From: Flavobacterium sufflavum
Lineage (GTDB): Bacteria; Bacteroidota; Bacteroidia; Flavobacteriales; Flavobacteriaceae
Reading direction: 5' to 3'
Assembly (NCBI RefSeq): GCF_004016525.1
Contig: NZ_SACJ01000002.1
Coordinates: 124,001-188,000 of the forward strand
Length of the DNA: 64,000 nt
Shown one piece after another: positions 1-9,009 of this stretch (positions within the stretch are counted from its first letter, which is position 1; the number at the start of each line of letters is the position of its first letter). A program made the position numbers and the translations under genes. The notes under the pieces are model-generated. The model made no database searches, was not told where the DNA came from, and saw only the letters and a program-made list of their open reading frames with translations.

Positions 1-45
1 AGTTAGGGAAAAATAAATGTAGATAAAAAAAGATTAATAACGTTA

Positions 46-73
46 TTGGATTTATAATAATTTTATATCTTTG
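46..73 (+). promoter_or_regulatory. Bacteroidota-type promoter for yceD-rpmF
   Basis: The box TATCTTTG (66-73) matches the Bacteroidota -7 consensus TAnnTTTG, and a TTG at 46-48 lies 17 bases upstream as the -33 element. Transcription would begin at about 80, leaving a short leader before the ATG at 107. Assigned by consensus only. Confidence 0.55.
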
Positions 74-106
74 CACTCCCGAAGTTACGGGCAAAATTTT
101 GTTGAA

Positions 107-649
107 ATGAATAGGACAAAAGAATTTTTAATTCCTTTCGTAGGCTTAAAGCTAGGGAAACATCATTTTGAGTATCAAATAAGTAATGCGTTCTTTGAGA
201 ACTTTGAATATGACGAATTTCAAAATTCGGATATCAAAGTGACTGTAGTTTTAGATAAGAAAAGCAATATGCTTGAGTTAGAGTTTAAGCACAAAGGGAC
301 AGTTAATGTTCCTTGCGACTTGACGGGAGAAGATTTTGATTTGCCGATTAAAGGTAAAATGAAATTGATAGTTCGTTTTGGTGAAGTGTTTAATAATGAT
401 AATGAAGAGTTGTTGATTTTGCCTTTTGGTGAATTTGAAATAGATATAGCGCAGTATATCTATGAAATGATTGCGCTTTCGGTGCCTTTAAAACGAGTTC
501 ATCCAGGGGTTAAGGACGGAAGTTTAAAGACGGAAGTTTTGGATAAACTGAATGAATTGCAGGTAAAAGAAGTAGATGAAGAAGAGAATAAAGAAGAGAA
601 TATAGACCCGCGTTGGGACAAATTAAAGCAACTATTAACGGATAAATAA
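107..649 (+). CDS. YceD/DUF177 family protein
   Basis: A 180-residue protein of the YceD (DUF177) family, usually encoded just upstream of rpmF and linked to 23S rRNA or ribosome biogenesis. I place the start at the ATG at 107 (MNRTKEFLIPF). An in-frame TTG at 71 lies inside the predicted promoter, so it cannot be the start. The middle carries the family core (FKHKGTVNVPCDLTGEDFDLPI), although the CxxC seen in many members is reduced to a single Cys. The C-terminal 30 residues are Lys/Glu-rich and probably disordered. rpmF follows after 9 bases, so the two are almost certainly cotranscribed. The family call is firm; the exact role is known only by analogy. Confidence 0.85.
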   Translation: MNRTKEFLIPFVGLKLGKHHFEYQISNAFFENFEYDEFQNSDIKVTVVLDKKSNMLELEFKHKGTVNVPCDLTGEDFDLPIKGKMKLIVRFGEVFNNDNEELLILPFGEFEIDIAQYIYEMIALSVPLKRVHPGVKDGSLKTEVLDKLNELQVKEVDEEENKEENIDPRWDKLKQLLTDK

Positions 650-658
650 TATAGTAAA

Positions 659-856
659 ATGGCACATCCTAAAAGAAAAACCTCGAAAACAAGAAGAGAC
701 AAGAGAAGAACACATTATAAAGCTACAGTAGCACAAATCGCTACTTGTCCTATTACAGGAGAGGCGCATTTGTACCACAGAGCTTACTGGCATGAAGGGA
801 AAATGTACTATAGAGGACAAGTGGTTATTGATAAGTCAGAAGCTACTTTTGCATAA
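659..856 (+). CDS. rpmF: 50S ribosomal protein L32
   Basis: L32, 65 residues, a component of the large ribosomal subunit. The N-terminus [17 protein letters not shown] is the strongly basic RNA-binding tail typical of bacterial L32. Only one cysteine (TCPITGEAH) is present, so this looks like the form that lacks the four-Cys zinc ribbon. The gene lies 9 bases after the YceD gene, the usual pairing, and is followed by a good intrinsic terminator, which separates it from fabH. Confidence 0.97.
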   Translation: MAHPKRKTSKTRRDKRRTHYKATVAQIATCPITGEAHLYHRAYWHEGKMYYRGQVVIDKSEATFA

Positions 857-879
857 TATGTTTTTATAGATAATACGAG

Positions 880-906
880 AACTCTCACATTGTGAGAGTT
901 TTTTGT
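880..906 (+). terminator. Intrinsic terminator after rpmF
   Basis: The arms AACTCTCA and TGAGAGTT form a perfect GC-containing hairpin (880-900), followed directly by a T run (TTTTTTG). It ends the YceD-rpmF transcript and implies that fabH has its own promoter in the remaining 120 bases. Confidence 0.8.
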
Positions 907-1030
907 TGTTTGTAATTTTAGTTAAATAAGAAGTTTTTAAAGATAAAGGGTTTAGATTTTTTTTGTATTTTTAACCCCTTTTTAAACGTTTCCTTTTGTG
1001 TAGTTACAGGAGGGAAAATATCCGAATAAA

Positions 1031-2029
1031 ATGAATAAAATTACGGCCGCAATTACTGCAGTTGGAGCTTATGTTCCAGATTTTGTGCTTTCAAACCAGG
1101 TTCTTGAAACAATGGTGGACACAAACGACGAATGGATTACTTCGCGTACAGGAATAAAAGAAAGAAGGATTTTAAAAGATGCTGATAAAGGAACCTCTTA
1201 TTTAGCAATAAAAGCAGCTGAAGATTTAATTGCTAAGGCAAAAATAGATCCTTTGGAAATTGATTTGGTTTTGATGGCAACAGCAACTCCGGATATGCAA
1301 GTTTCAGCAACAGGAGCTTATGTTGCGACCCAAATAGGTGCTGTAAATGCTTTTGCTTATGATTTGCAAGCAGCCTGTTCCAGCTTTTTATACGGAATGT
1401 CTACAGCGGCAGCTTACATACAATCAGGAAGATACAAAAAAGTATTATTAATTGGAGCCGATAAAATGTCTTCTATTGTTGATTATACTGATAGAACAAC
1501 ATGTATTATTTTTGGTGATGGTGCAGGAGCAGTATTATTCGAACCAAATTATGAAGGTTTAGGATTGCAGGATGAATATTTAAGAAGTGATGGTGTAGGT
1601 CGTGATTTCTTGAAAATTGACGCAGGTGGATCTCTTCATCCAACAACGATTCAAACCGTTGAAGAAAAAAGACACAGCATAAGACAAGACGGTAAAACAG
1701 TATTTAAATATGCTGTAACCAATATGGCTGATGCAAGTGAACAAATTTTAAAAAGAAACAATCTTACTAATGAAGATGTTAACTTTTTAGTGCCACATCA
1801 GGCAAATAAACGTATCATTGATGCTACTGCGCATAGAATGAATCTGGAGGATTCTAAGGTCTTAATGAATATCGAAAGATATGGAAATACTACATCGGCG
1901 ACCTTACCTCTAGTCTTAAATGATTTCGAACATTTGTTTAAAAAAGGAGATACCATTATTTTTGCTGCATTTGGAGGAGGATTCACTTGGGGTTCTATTT
2001 ATCTGAAATGGGCATATAACAAACAATAA
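1031..2029 (+). CDS. fabH: 3-oxoacyl-ACP synthase III (FabH)
   Basis: FabH starts fatty-acid synthesis by condensing an acyl-CoA with malonyl-ACP. The 332-residue length is normal. The thiolase-fold triad is visible: Cys116 in DLQAACSSFLYGM, His in VPHQANKRI and Asn in ERYGNTTSAT. The C-terminal FGGGFTWG loop is also typical. The gene heads a fabH-accB-accC cluster in which malonyl-CoA supply is coupled to the initiating synthase. The plsX gene that often sits between rpmF and fabH is absent here. A purine-rich AGGAGGG lies about 20 bases before the ATG, too far to be a normal Shine-Dalgarno. Confidence 0.95.
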   Translation: MNKITAAITAVGAYVPDFVLSNQVLETMVDTNDEWITSRTGIKERRILKDADKGTSYLAIKAAEDLIAKAKIDPLEIDLVLMATATPDMQVSATGAYVATQIGAVNAFAYDLQAACSSFLYGMSTAAAYIQSGRYKKVLLIGADKMSSIVDYTDRTTCIIFGDGAGAVLFEPNYEGLGLQDEYLRSDGVGRDFLKIDAGGSLHPTTIQTVEEKRHSIRQDGKTVFKYAVTNMADASEQILKRNNLTNEDVNFLVPHQANKRIIDATAHRMNLEDSKVLMNIERYGNTTSATLPLVLNDFEHLFKKGDTIIFAAFGGGFTWGSIYLKWAYNKQ

Positions 2030-2053
2030 ATTTAAACTAAAATCACAAATATT

Positions 2054-2536
2054 ATGGATTTAAAAGAAATTCAGAACCTAATCAAATTTGTATCTAATTC
2101 TGGTGTTGCCGAGGTAAAGTTAGAAATGGATGATGTTAAAATTACCATTAGAACTACATTGGAAACCAGTGCTCCAGAGCCTACTTATGTGCAACAATTG
2201 CCAGCTCAGGCACCAGTGCAACAGATTATAGCAGCACCTGCGGCTCCAGCAGCGGCAGCACCAGTTGCAGCAGCACCTGCAGCTGATGATGCAAAATATA
2301 TCACTATCAAATCGCCTATGATTGGTACTTTCTACAGAAAACCTTCTCCAGACAAACCAATGTTTGTAGAAGTTGGAAGTTCTATTGCTAAAGGTGATGT
2401 GCTTTGTGTTGTTGAAGCAATGAAATTATTTAACGAAATCGAATCTGAGGTTTCTGGAAAAATCGTTAAAATTTTAGTTGACGATATGTCACCAGTTGAA
2501 TTTGATCAACCATTATTCTTAGTAGATCCATCATAA
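2054..2536 (+). CDS. accB: Biotin carboxyl carrier protein of acetyl-CoA carboxylase
   Basis: AccB (BCCP), 160 residues, carries biotin between the carboxylase and carboxyltransferase parts of acetyl-CoA carboxylase. The N-terminal 40 residues form the association domain. They are followed by an Ala/Pro-rich flexible linker (about residues 45-78) and a biotinyl domain. Lys124 in the canonical [11 protein letters not shown] motif is the biotinylation site. The gene begins 24 bases after fabH and precedes accC. Confidence 0.96.
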   Translation: MDLKEIQNLIKFVSNSGVAEVKLEMDDVKITIRTTLETSAPEPTYVQQLPAQAPVQQIIAAPAAPAAAAPVAAAPAADDAKYITIKSPMIGTFYRKPSPDKPMFVEVGSSIAKGDVLCVVEAMKLFNEIESEVSGKIVKILVDDMSPVEFDQPLFLVDPS

Positions 2537-2541
2537 ATTTA

Positions 2542-2650
2542 AGATTTTAGATTGCAGATTTTAGATTGCAGATTTGAACCTTAATTAACATTCAGATTCA
2601 AATGAATTGCATTCTTGACTTCTAACTTCTAACTTCTAACTTCTAACTTT
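2542..2650. repeat. Short tandem repeats between accB and accC
   Basis: Two small arrays fill the 120-base gap. At 2542-2575 there are two perfect copies plus a part of a 14-base unit (AGATTTTAGATTGC). At 2618-2650 there are four copies of a 7-base unit (CTTCTAA). Similar TTTAGATTT or TTCTAAC tracts recur at 22635-22670, 27820-27858, 47989-48026 and 53075-53100. They sit between genes of one operon, so they are unlikely to be terminators. Confidence 0.8.
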
Positions 2651-2656
2651 TAAAAG

Positions 2657-4003
2657 ATGTTTAAAAAAATATTAATTGCAAATAGAGGAGAAATTGCACT
2701 TCGTGTAATTAGAACATGCAAAGAAATGGGAATTAAAACAGTTGCTGTTTACTCTACTGCCGATGCAGAAAGTTTGCATGTAAAGTTTGCTGACGAAGCG
2801 GTTTGTATCGGACCAGCACCAAGCAACTTGTCCTATTTGAAAATGTCAAATATTATTGCTGCAGCCGAAATCACAAATGCTGACGCAATTCATCCGGGAT
2901 ACGGATTCCTTTCTGAAAATTCTAAATTTTCAAAAATTTGTCAAGAACACGGTATTAAGTTCATTGGAGCTGCACCTGAAATGATTGACAGAATGGGAGA
3001 TAAAGCTTCTGCAAAATCAACTATGATTGAAGCTGGTGTTCCTTGTGTTCCAGGTTCTGAAGGAATTTTAGAATCTTTTGAGCAAGCACAAATAGTAGCT
3101 AAAGAAATAGGATATCCTGTTATGATGAAAGCTACTGCCGGTGGTGGTGGAAAAGGAATGCGTGCCATCTGGAAAGAAGAAGATCTTCATAAAGCTTGGG
3201 AAAGTGCACGTCAGGAAGCAGCTGCTGCTTTTGGAAATGACGGAATGTACATGGAGAAATTAATTGAAGAACCACGTCATATCGAAATCCAGGTTGTTGG
3301 TGATGCTTACGGTAAAGCTTGTCATCTTTCTGAAAGAGATTGTTCAGTACAAAGACGTCATCAAAAATTAACCGAAGAAACTCCTTCTCCATTCATGACT
3401 GACGAATTGCGTCAGAAAATGGGAGAAGCAGCAGTAAAAGCAGCCGAATATATTAAATATGAAGGTGCTGGAACAGTTGAGTTTTTAGTGGATAAACACC
3501 GTAATTTCTATTTTATGGAAATGAATACGCGTATCCAGGTTGAACATCCTATTACAGAACAAGTAATTGATTACGATTTGATTCGTGAGCAAATTATGGT
3601 AGCAGCTGGAATTCCAATTTCAGGTAAAAACTATTTACCACAATTACACGCTATCGAATGTCGTATCAACGCCGAAGATCCATACAATGATTTTAGACCT
3701 TCGCCAGGAAAAATTACTACATTACACATGCCGGGTGGTCACGGTGTACGTTTAGATACTCACGTATATTCGGGTTATACTATTCCACCAAATTACGATT
3801 CGATGATTGCTAAATTGATTACTACTGCTCAATCTCGTGAAGAAGCAATTAGTAAAATGAGAAGAGCATTAGACGAATTTGTTATTGAAGGTATCAAAAC
3901 TACAATTCCTTTCCATAGACAATTGATGGATGATCCTCGTTATATAGCGGGTGATTATACCACTGCTTTTATGGATACTTTCAAAATGAACGAACCAGAA
4001 TAA
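2657..4003 (+). CDS. accC: Biotin carboxylase subunit of acetyl-CoA carboxylase
   Basis: AccC, 448 residues, carboxylates the biotin on AccB using ATP and bicarbonate. It shows the ATP-grasp order of domains: an N-terminal Rossmann-like region ([22 protein letters not shown]), the glycine-rich ATP loop (GGGGKGMR, near residue 165), the catalytic stretch [16 protein letters not shown], and a C-terminal domain. Length matches stand-alone bacterial AccC, so there is no fusion with carboxyltransferase. It is the last gene of the cluster, with a hairpin terminator 18 bases after its stop. Confidence 0.97.
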   Translation: MFKKILIANRGEIALRVIRTCKEMGIKTVAVYSTADAESLHVKFADEAVCIGPAPSNLSYLKMSNIIAAAEITNADAIHPGYGFLSENSKFSKICQEHGIKFIGAAPEMIDRMGDKASAKSTMIEAGVPCVPGSEGILESFEQAQIVAKEIGYPVMMKATAGGGGKGMRAIWKEEDLHKAWESARQEAAAAFGNDGMYMEKLIEEPRHIEIQVVGDAYGKACHLSERDCSVQRRHQKLTEETPSPFMTDELRQKMGEAAVKAAEYIKYEGAGTVEFLVDKHRNFYFMEMNTRIQVEHPITEQVIDYDLIREQIMVAAGIPISGKNYLPQLHAIECRINAEDPYNDFRPSPGKITTLHMPGGHGVRLDTHVYSGYTIPPNYDSMIAKLITTAQSREEAISKMRRALDEFVIEGIKTTIPFHRQLMDDPRYIAGDYTTAFMDTFKMNEPE

Positions 4004-4020
4004 AAGTTTATATTTAATTC

Positions 4021-4048
4021 AAACCTCACTGAAAAGTGAGGTTTTTTT
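4021..4048 (+). terminator. Intrinsic terminator after accC
   Basis: AACCTCACT, a GAAA tetraloop and AGTGAGGTT form a nine-pair stem followed by seven T. It works on the plus strand only, since the opposite side lacks a U tract. Confidence 0.85.
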
Positions 4049-4067
4049 GTTTCTATTTAGTACGGAA

Positions 4068-5927
4068 TTATAAAGTTTCTTTCAACCATTTAAAGAATTC
4101 TCTTTGCCATACTTGTGCATTTTGTGGATTGAGAACCCAGTGGTTTTCTTCTGGGAAATACAGAAAACGACTTTTAATTCTGCGTAATTGCGCTGCCTGA
4201 AAAGCTTCCTGAGCCTGACCTATAGGCACACGAAAATCTTTCCCTCCCTGGATAATTAAAATTGGTGTATTCCACTTTTCTACAAAATTCATCGGGTTGA
4301 ATTCGTTGTATGCTTTTTGAGCAACGGCATTGTCCTTTTCCCAATATGCACCACCAAAATCCCAGTTGTTGAAGAATATTTCTTCGGTAGTTCCAAACAT
4401 ACTTTTAGTGTTGAAAACGCCATCATGAGCAATAAATGTTTTGAAACGATTACGGTGAATTCCAGCTAAATAAAATACCGAATAACCGCCGTAGCTCGCA
4501 CCAATACATCCCAGACGATTGGTGTCTACATAAGGTTCATGGGATATATCATCAATAGCCGAAAGATAATCGTCCATTACTTGTCCACCCCAATCCTTGC
4601 TGATTTGTTCGTTCCACTCTACTCCATGTCCTGGCATCCCACGACGGTTAGGTGCTACAATAATGTAATCGTTGGCAGCCATTAATTGAAAATTCCATCG
4701 GTAAGAATAAAACTGTGTCAAGGCACTTTGTGGCCCACCTTGACAATACAATAAGGTGGGATATTTTTTTGAAGCATCAAAATTAGGCGGAAAAATAACC
4801 CAAACCAGCATTTTTTTGCCGTCGGTAGTGGTTACATATCTTTTTTCGGCGTTGCTTAAAGCTAATGATTGATAGGTTTCGGTATTGATATTGGTTAATT
4901 GTTGCCAATTTTTTTCAACCAAATCATAAGAGAAAATTTCAGCAGCATAATTAGTATCTTCTCTGGCAACTATGATTTTGTTGTCATTAAAACCAATGAG
5001 TTTAACAATGTCAAAGTAGCCATCGGTAATTTGTTGTACTTGAGGTTGTGTCTTTGTAAGTTCAGGAAAATGAACTTCAAATAATTGTTTGGTACCATCA
5101 ATTGGAGCAATAAAATAAATTTTTTGGCTGTCTTCACTCCAAAGAAAACTATCGACAGTTCCATCCCAATGAGCAGTCAGGTTTATTTTTATTCCTTGGG
5201 AACTAACAATGATGTCATTTTTGTCGGCTTCATAACCATCACGTTGCATCTGTAACCAGGCAAGAATTCCCGAAGCAGAAAATTGTGGTGCAACATCATA
5301 ACCTAAATTATCTTCAGTAAGATTAATAGTTTTTGCAGTTTCTAAGTCATACTGAAAAATATTGCTATTGGTAGAAATGGCATATTCAGTGCCAAATTTT
5401 TTCTTGGATACGTAAAGAATGCTCTTGCCATCCGGTGACCAAATGTAATCTTCATCACCGCCAAACGGTTTCTGCGGACAGTCAAAAAGTTCGTTTTCCA
5501 TAATGTCCGTTTGCGGAGCATCATCTTTATTCTCTTTATAAAAAACATGGTTGAATTTGCCTTCATTCCAAGTATCCCAGTGGCGGTAATTTAAGGAATC
5601 ATAGATTTGTACTTCGGCTTTTTCTAATTCAGGATAAAAATCTTTACCTAAAACATTCTGTAATTTTACTTCTTGATGGGAAAGCAGGTATTTGCCATCG
5701 GGTGATAGATTTTTATTGGTTAAAATAGTATTTGGGTCTTCAATTTCGCTTGGTTTTCCACCGTCTATTGGAATAAAGTAATGTTTAGTGTTTTGTTTGT
5801 TCTCTTCAATCGAAGGTGTATTTACTTTGTAAACAATATTTTTTTTGTCTTTGGATATTCCCAGTGCTGTTATTCGTCCTAATTGCCATAGCAAGTCGGC
5901 TGTCATTTTATTTTGAGTCATTGTCAT
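4068..5927 (-). CDS. S9 family (prolyl oligopeptidase-type) peptidase
   Basis: A 619-residue serine peptidase of the acylaminoacyl-peptidase/dipeptidyl-peptidase group. The N-terminal 370 residues look like a beta-propeller (recurring SPDGKYLLS and SPDGKSILYVS blades). The C-terminal part is an alpha/beta hydrolase with Ser478 in GASYGGY, Asp564 in GGKDFRVP and His596 in ENHWVL. No signal peptide is seen (MTMTQNKMTADLLWQL), so a cytoplasmic location is inferred, unlike many secreted Bacteroidota S9 enzymes. Alternative in-frame starts lie two and seven codons in. The gene stands alone, convergent with accC. Confidence 0.88.
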   Translation of the reverse strand: MTMTQNKMTADLLWQLGRITALGISKDKKNIVYKVNTPSIEENKQNTKHYFIPIDGGKPSEIEDPNTILTNKNLSPDGKYLLSHQEVKLQNVLGKDFYPELEKAEVQIYDSLNYRHWDTWNEGKFNHVFYKENKDDAPQTDIMENELFDCPQKPFGGDEDYIWSPDGKSILYVSKKKFGTEYAISTNSNIFQYDLETAKTINLTEDNLGYDVAPQFSASGILAWLQMQRDGYEADKNDIIVSSQGIKINLTAHWDGTVDSFLWSEDSQKIYFIAPIDGTKQLFEVHFPELTKTQPQVQQITDGYFDIVKLIGFNDNKIIVAREDTNYAAEIFSYDLVEKNWQQLTNINTETYQSLALSNAEKRYVTTTDGKKMLVWVIFPPNFDASKKYPTLLYCQGGPQSALTQFYSYRWNFQLMAANDYIIVAPNRRGMPGHGVEWNEQISKDWGGQVMDDYLSAIDDISHEPYVDTNRLGCIGASYGGYSVFYLAGIHRNRFKTFIAHDGVFNTKSMFGTTEEIFFNNWDFGGAYWEKDNAVAQKAYNEFNPMNFVEKWNTPILIIQGGKDFRVPIGQAQEAFQAAQLRRIKSRFLYFPEENHWVLNPQNAQVWQREFFKWLKETL

Positions 5928-6152
5928 TATTTAAGGAGTATAAAAATAGTTAATTTAAAATTGCTTATTTCTCTTCTCTCTTAAGTCAGTAGCTGATTTT
6001 TCAGTTTAATTTTAAACAGCTTAGAAATAAGAATAAAATTATTGGATGATTAGCTAAAAAAAGTAATTTTACTTCGTGTAAAATTCTAACAGATTTTAAG
6101 AGTTAGAGTTTTTAAAACGTTTAAGGAAAAGTATTAAGAGCATATACAATAA

Positions 6153-6896
6153 ATGGCAACAAAAATTACTTCAAATTCAGCAAGCAAAAGACCCGCAAAA
6201 AAACAATCTCATGGTTTTATGGCTCAATTGAGGATAATTCTGTTTAAAATGATTTTATGGTTTATTGGTATTTCTTTGTTTTTAGTGGTCTTTTTTAAAT
6301 TTGTTCCCGTACCAGTTACCCCTTTGATGGTTATTCGTGCTATCGAAAATAAGATGGCAGGTAAGCCAGTTTATTTTAGTCATGATTGGGAGCCTTTAGA
6401 TAATATTTCGGTTAATTTACAAAAAGCAGTTATTGCGAGTGAAGATGGTTTGTTTTTAACGCATAATGGTTTTGATTTTAGGGCTATGCAAAAAGCCTAT
6501 AAAAACAATGAAAGAGGCCGCAAAATAAAAGGCGGAAGTACCATTTCACAGCAAACAGCAAAAAATGTTTTTCTGTGGCAGGGACGAAGTTATATCAGGA
6601 AAGCTTTAGAAGCTTATTTTACGGTTTTGATTGAACTGATTTGGGGGAAAGAACGCATTATGGAAGTTTATCTCAATAGTATCGAAATGGGTGATGGAGT
6701 CTATGGAGCGCAGGCCGCAGCTGAACATTGGTACCGAAAAGATGCTGCCAATTTAACTAAAAAACAAGCGGCCGGAATTGCCGCTATTTTGCCTAATCCC
6801 CGAAAATATACCGCTACCAGTTCGTCTTCTTATATCAATCGAAGAAAAGATAAAATTATGCGTGTCATGCGTACAATAGGGAAAATTGAGTATTAG
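6153..6896 (+). CDS. mtgA: Monofunctional biosynthetic peptidoglycan transglycosylase
   Basis: MtgA polymerises lipid II into glycan strands at the periplasmic face of the inner membrane. The 247 residues hold a basic N-terminus, one membrane segment (about 28-50) and a GT51 domain. Catalytic Glu97 lies in ASEDGLFLTHNGFD, followed by GGSTISQQTAKNVFL and KERIMEVYLNSIEMG. No transpeptidase domain is present. The stop codon directly abuts the ATG of the next gene, so translation of the two is probably coupled. An 8-base inverted repeat with a 5-base loop (6065-6085) lies in the leader. Confidence 0.93.
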   Translation: MATKITSNSASKRPAKKQSHGFMAQLRIILFKMILWFIGISLFLVVFFKFVPVPVTPLMVIRAIENKMAGKPVYFSHDWEPLDNISVNLQKAVIASEDGLFLTHNGFDFRAMQKAYKNNERGRKIKGGSTISQQTAKNVFLWQGRSYIRKALEAYFTVLIELIWGKERIMEVYLNSIEMGDGVYGAQAAAEHWYRKDAANLTKKQAAGIAAILPNPRKYTATSSSSYINRRKDKIMRVMRTIGKIEY

Positions 6897-7850
6897 ATGC
6901 AATCAAAAACAGTACTTTTTATCAATTTGTTGTTGCTGTTTTCTGTTGCTGTTTCGGGTCAGAATTCCAGTGTTGAAATAGGTATTGTTACTGATAATGA
7001 TTTGTACACTTCTTCTAAAAACGATCAGTATTATACCAACGGTTTAGAAGTTTTTTACCGCTATTTGTCTAAAAAGAATAAACCACAGCTTCTGAAAAAA
7101 ATCAATGAAATAAGAGCTGGACAATATATGTACAGTCCCAGATTTATTTATAAGAATAGTAAAGAAGAAATGTTCGACAGACCATTTGCGGGCTATCTTT
7201 TTGGCGAATTCGGGAATACTAATTTTTATACAAATCAGGCTGTTTTCAAAAAGTATATTCAGCTAGGTTATGTTGGTCCAAATTCTTTTGCAGCCGAAGT
7301 ACAATCGGGGACACACCGTTTGTTTCATTATACGGCTTTTGAAGAATGGGATTACCAAATTAAAAATACTCTGGGAGTACAAATTTATGCCCTATTTGCT
7401 AAACCTCTTTTTAGCGGAATAAAGAGTCGAAGAATCGATTTTCAATGGCAATCGGAAGCTAAACTAGGAACAATATTTACTTCTTTGTCAACTGGTTTTG
7501 TTAGCAGAATTGGGATAAAAAAATTAGTCTCTCTTTCAGATTCCAATTTTTATGGTGCTTCATTAAAAGCAGATGCAAGTCCATTGGAGAGTGAGTTTTA
7601 CTTTTATATGGCACCTTCTTTTAATTATCAAATTTATGATGCGACTATACAGGGAAGTCTTTTTAATGATAATAGCCCTGTGACTTTTGATATAAGACCA
7701 TTTCGATTTAATGGAGAAGCAGGTTTGAGATATCGAAAAAACAATCTGAATCTTTCTTATGCATTTGTTTACCGGGGAAAAGAATTAAACTACTATAGAA
7801 ATATCGGTTATTTTTATGGTTCTATAGCGATTTCATATATTTTTAAATAA
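6897..7850 (+). CDS. LpxR-like outer-membrane lipid A deacylase family protein (DUF2219)
   Basis: A 317-residue outer-membrane beta-barrel candidate of the LpxR/DUF2219 family. A signal peptide of about 21 residues ends at VAVSGQ. The mature start EIGIVTDNDLYTSSKNDQYYTNGLEV is the family's conserved N-terminal strand, in which LpxR of Salmonella keeps catalytic Asn/Asp residues. The C-terminus (YGSIAISYIF) is a typical final barrel strand. LpxR removes the 3'-acyloxyacyl group of lipid A; whether this protein does so is inferred. It starts on the base after the mtgA stop. Confidence 0.75.
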   Translation: MQSKTVLFINLLLLFSVAVSGQNSSVEIGIVTDNDLYTSSKNDQYYTNGLEVFYRYLSKKNKPQLLKKINEIRAGQYMYSPRFIYKNSKEEMFDRPFAGYLFGEFGNTNFYTNQAVFKKYIQLGYVGPNSFAAEVQSGTHRLFHYTAFEEWDYQIKNTLGVQIYALFAKPLFSGIKSRRIDFQWQSEAKLGTIFTSLSTGFVSRIGIKKLVSLSDSNFYGASLKADASPLESEFYFYMAPSFNYQIYDATIQGSLFNDNSPVTFDIRPFRFNGEAGLRYRKNNLNLSYAFVYRGKELNYYRNIGYFYGSIAISYIFK

Positions 7851-7865
7851 TTGAAATATTAAATA

Positions 7866-8930
7866 ATGAAAAAATATAAAATGCTTTTCGGTTTGATTAT
7901 AGTCTTGTTTTGTGCTTGCAATAACAAAGAGCAAATTATCAAAGAACAACCGAAAAATGTTGTTACTCCTCCCAATATGGTTTGGGTGCCGGGAAATACC
8001 TTTACACAAGGAGCAAAAACAAACGATAAATTAGCACTCGAACATGAGAAACCGGCACACAGTGTTGCTGTTGATGGTTTCTTTATGGATATCTCCGAAG
8101 TTACGAATGCCAGTTTTAAAAAATTTGTAGATGAAACCCATTATGTAACCACTGCCGAAAGACCAATTATTTGGGAAGAATTCAAAAAAACTTTACCCGA
8201 AGGAACGCCTAAACCAGCCGATTCTTTATTGCAACCAGGTTCGTTGGTTTTTAATGATAAAGTGAAAAATGTTACCGATTATACCGATTTTAGACAATGG
8301 TGGAAATGGGTTATGGGAGCCAATTGGCGCCATCCCGAAGGGAAAAATTCCAATATAATAGGAAAAGACAATTATCCGGTGGTGCATATTTCGTATGAAG
8401 ATGCTCAGGCTTATTGCAAATGGGCGAAGCGTAGATTGCCCACGGAAGCCGAATGGGAATTGGCAGCTATGGGAAATTTGAAAAACAGCATTTATACCTG
8501 GGGAGATGATAAGTCAAAAATAGCTAAAGAAGCCAATACCTGGCAGGGCAATTTCCCTAATTATAATAGTAATCAGGACGGTTATGCTTTTTTGGCTGCT
8601 GTAAAATCATTTGCTCCAAATTCTTTAGGAATTTATGATTTATCTGGAAATGTTTGGGAATATACTCAGGATTGGTACAATGTGAATTATTATCAGGAGT
8701 TGTTTTCGAAAGGAGAAACAGCTATTAATCCGCAAGGAGCTGTCGAAGCCTATAATCCGAATAATCTGTGTGAAAAGGAAAGAGTCATAAAAGGAGGTTC
8801 TTTTTTATGTAATGAATCCTATTGTTCCAGTTTCAGGATTTCAGCCCGAATGGGAATGGCTGAAGGTTCGAGTTCCAATCATGTGGGTTTTAGAACGGTT
8901 GTTGATTTGAGAATGCTTCAAGGAAAATAA
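7866..8930 (+). CDS. Formylglycine-generating-enzyme-like lipoprotein (SUMF1 family)
   Basis: A 354-residue protein with a lipoprotein signal (LFCAC, probable lipid-bearing Cys18) and an FGE/SUMF1 sulfatase-modifying fold. MVWVPGNTFTQGA opens the domain, then VDGFFMDISEVTN, RLPTEAEWELAA and LSGNVWEYTQDWY. The C-terminal GGSFLCNESYCSSFRISAR carries Cys315 and Cys320 at the spacing of the copper-binding catalytic pair of true FGE, whereas many SUMF1-fold proteins have lost one or both. FGE converts a sulfatase Cys or Ser to formylglycine. No sulfatase gene is present in this window, so the substrate is unknown. A non-catalytic lipoprotein role (GldK-like) is a less likely alternative. Confidence 0.82.
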   Translation: MKKYKMLFGLIIVLFCACNNKEQIIKEQPKNVVTPPNMVWVPGNTFTQGAKTNDKLALEHEKPAHSVAVDGFFMDISEVTNASFKKFVDETHYVTTAERPIIWEEFKKTLPEGTPKPADSLLQPGSLVFNDKVKNVTDYTDFRQWWKWVMGANWRHPEGKNSNIIGKDNYPVVHISYEDAQAYCKWAKRRLPTEAEWELAAMGNLKNSIYTWGDDKSKIAKEANTWQGNFPNYNSNQDGYAFLAAVKSFAPNSLGIYDLSGNVWEYTQDWYNVNYYQELFSKGETAINPQGAVEAYNPNNLCEKERVIKGGSFLCNESYCSSFRISARMGMAEGSSSNHVGFRTVVDLRMLQGK

Positions 8931-9009
8931 TCGAAATTGTAATACGGTTTTTTTGTAGTTTCGTTATTGACTATTTCCGTTTTGGATTTTGTACACATTA
9001 ATAGCAATT

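Noticed and set aside
2618..2650. Possible CRISPR-like array
   Set aside because: The units are seven bases long with no spacers; this is a simple tandem repeat.
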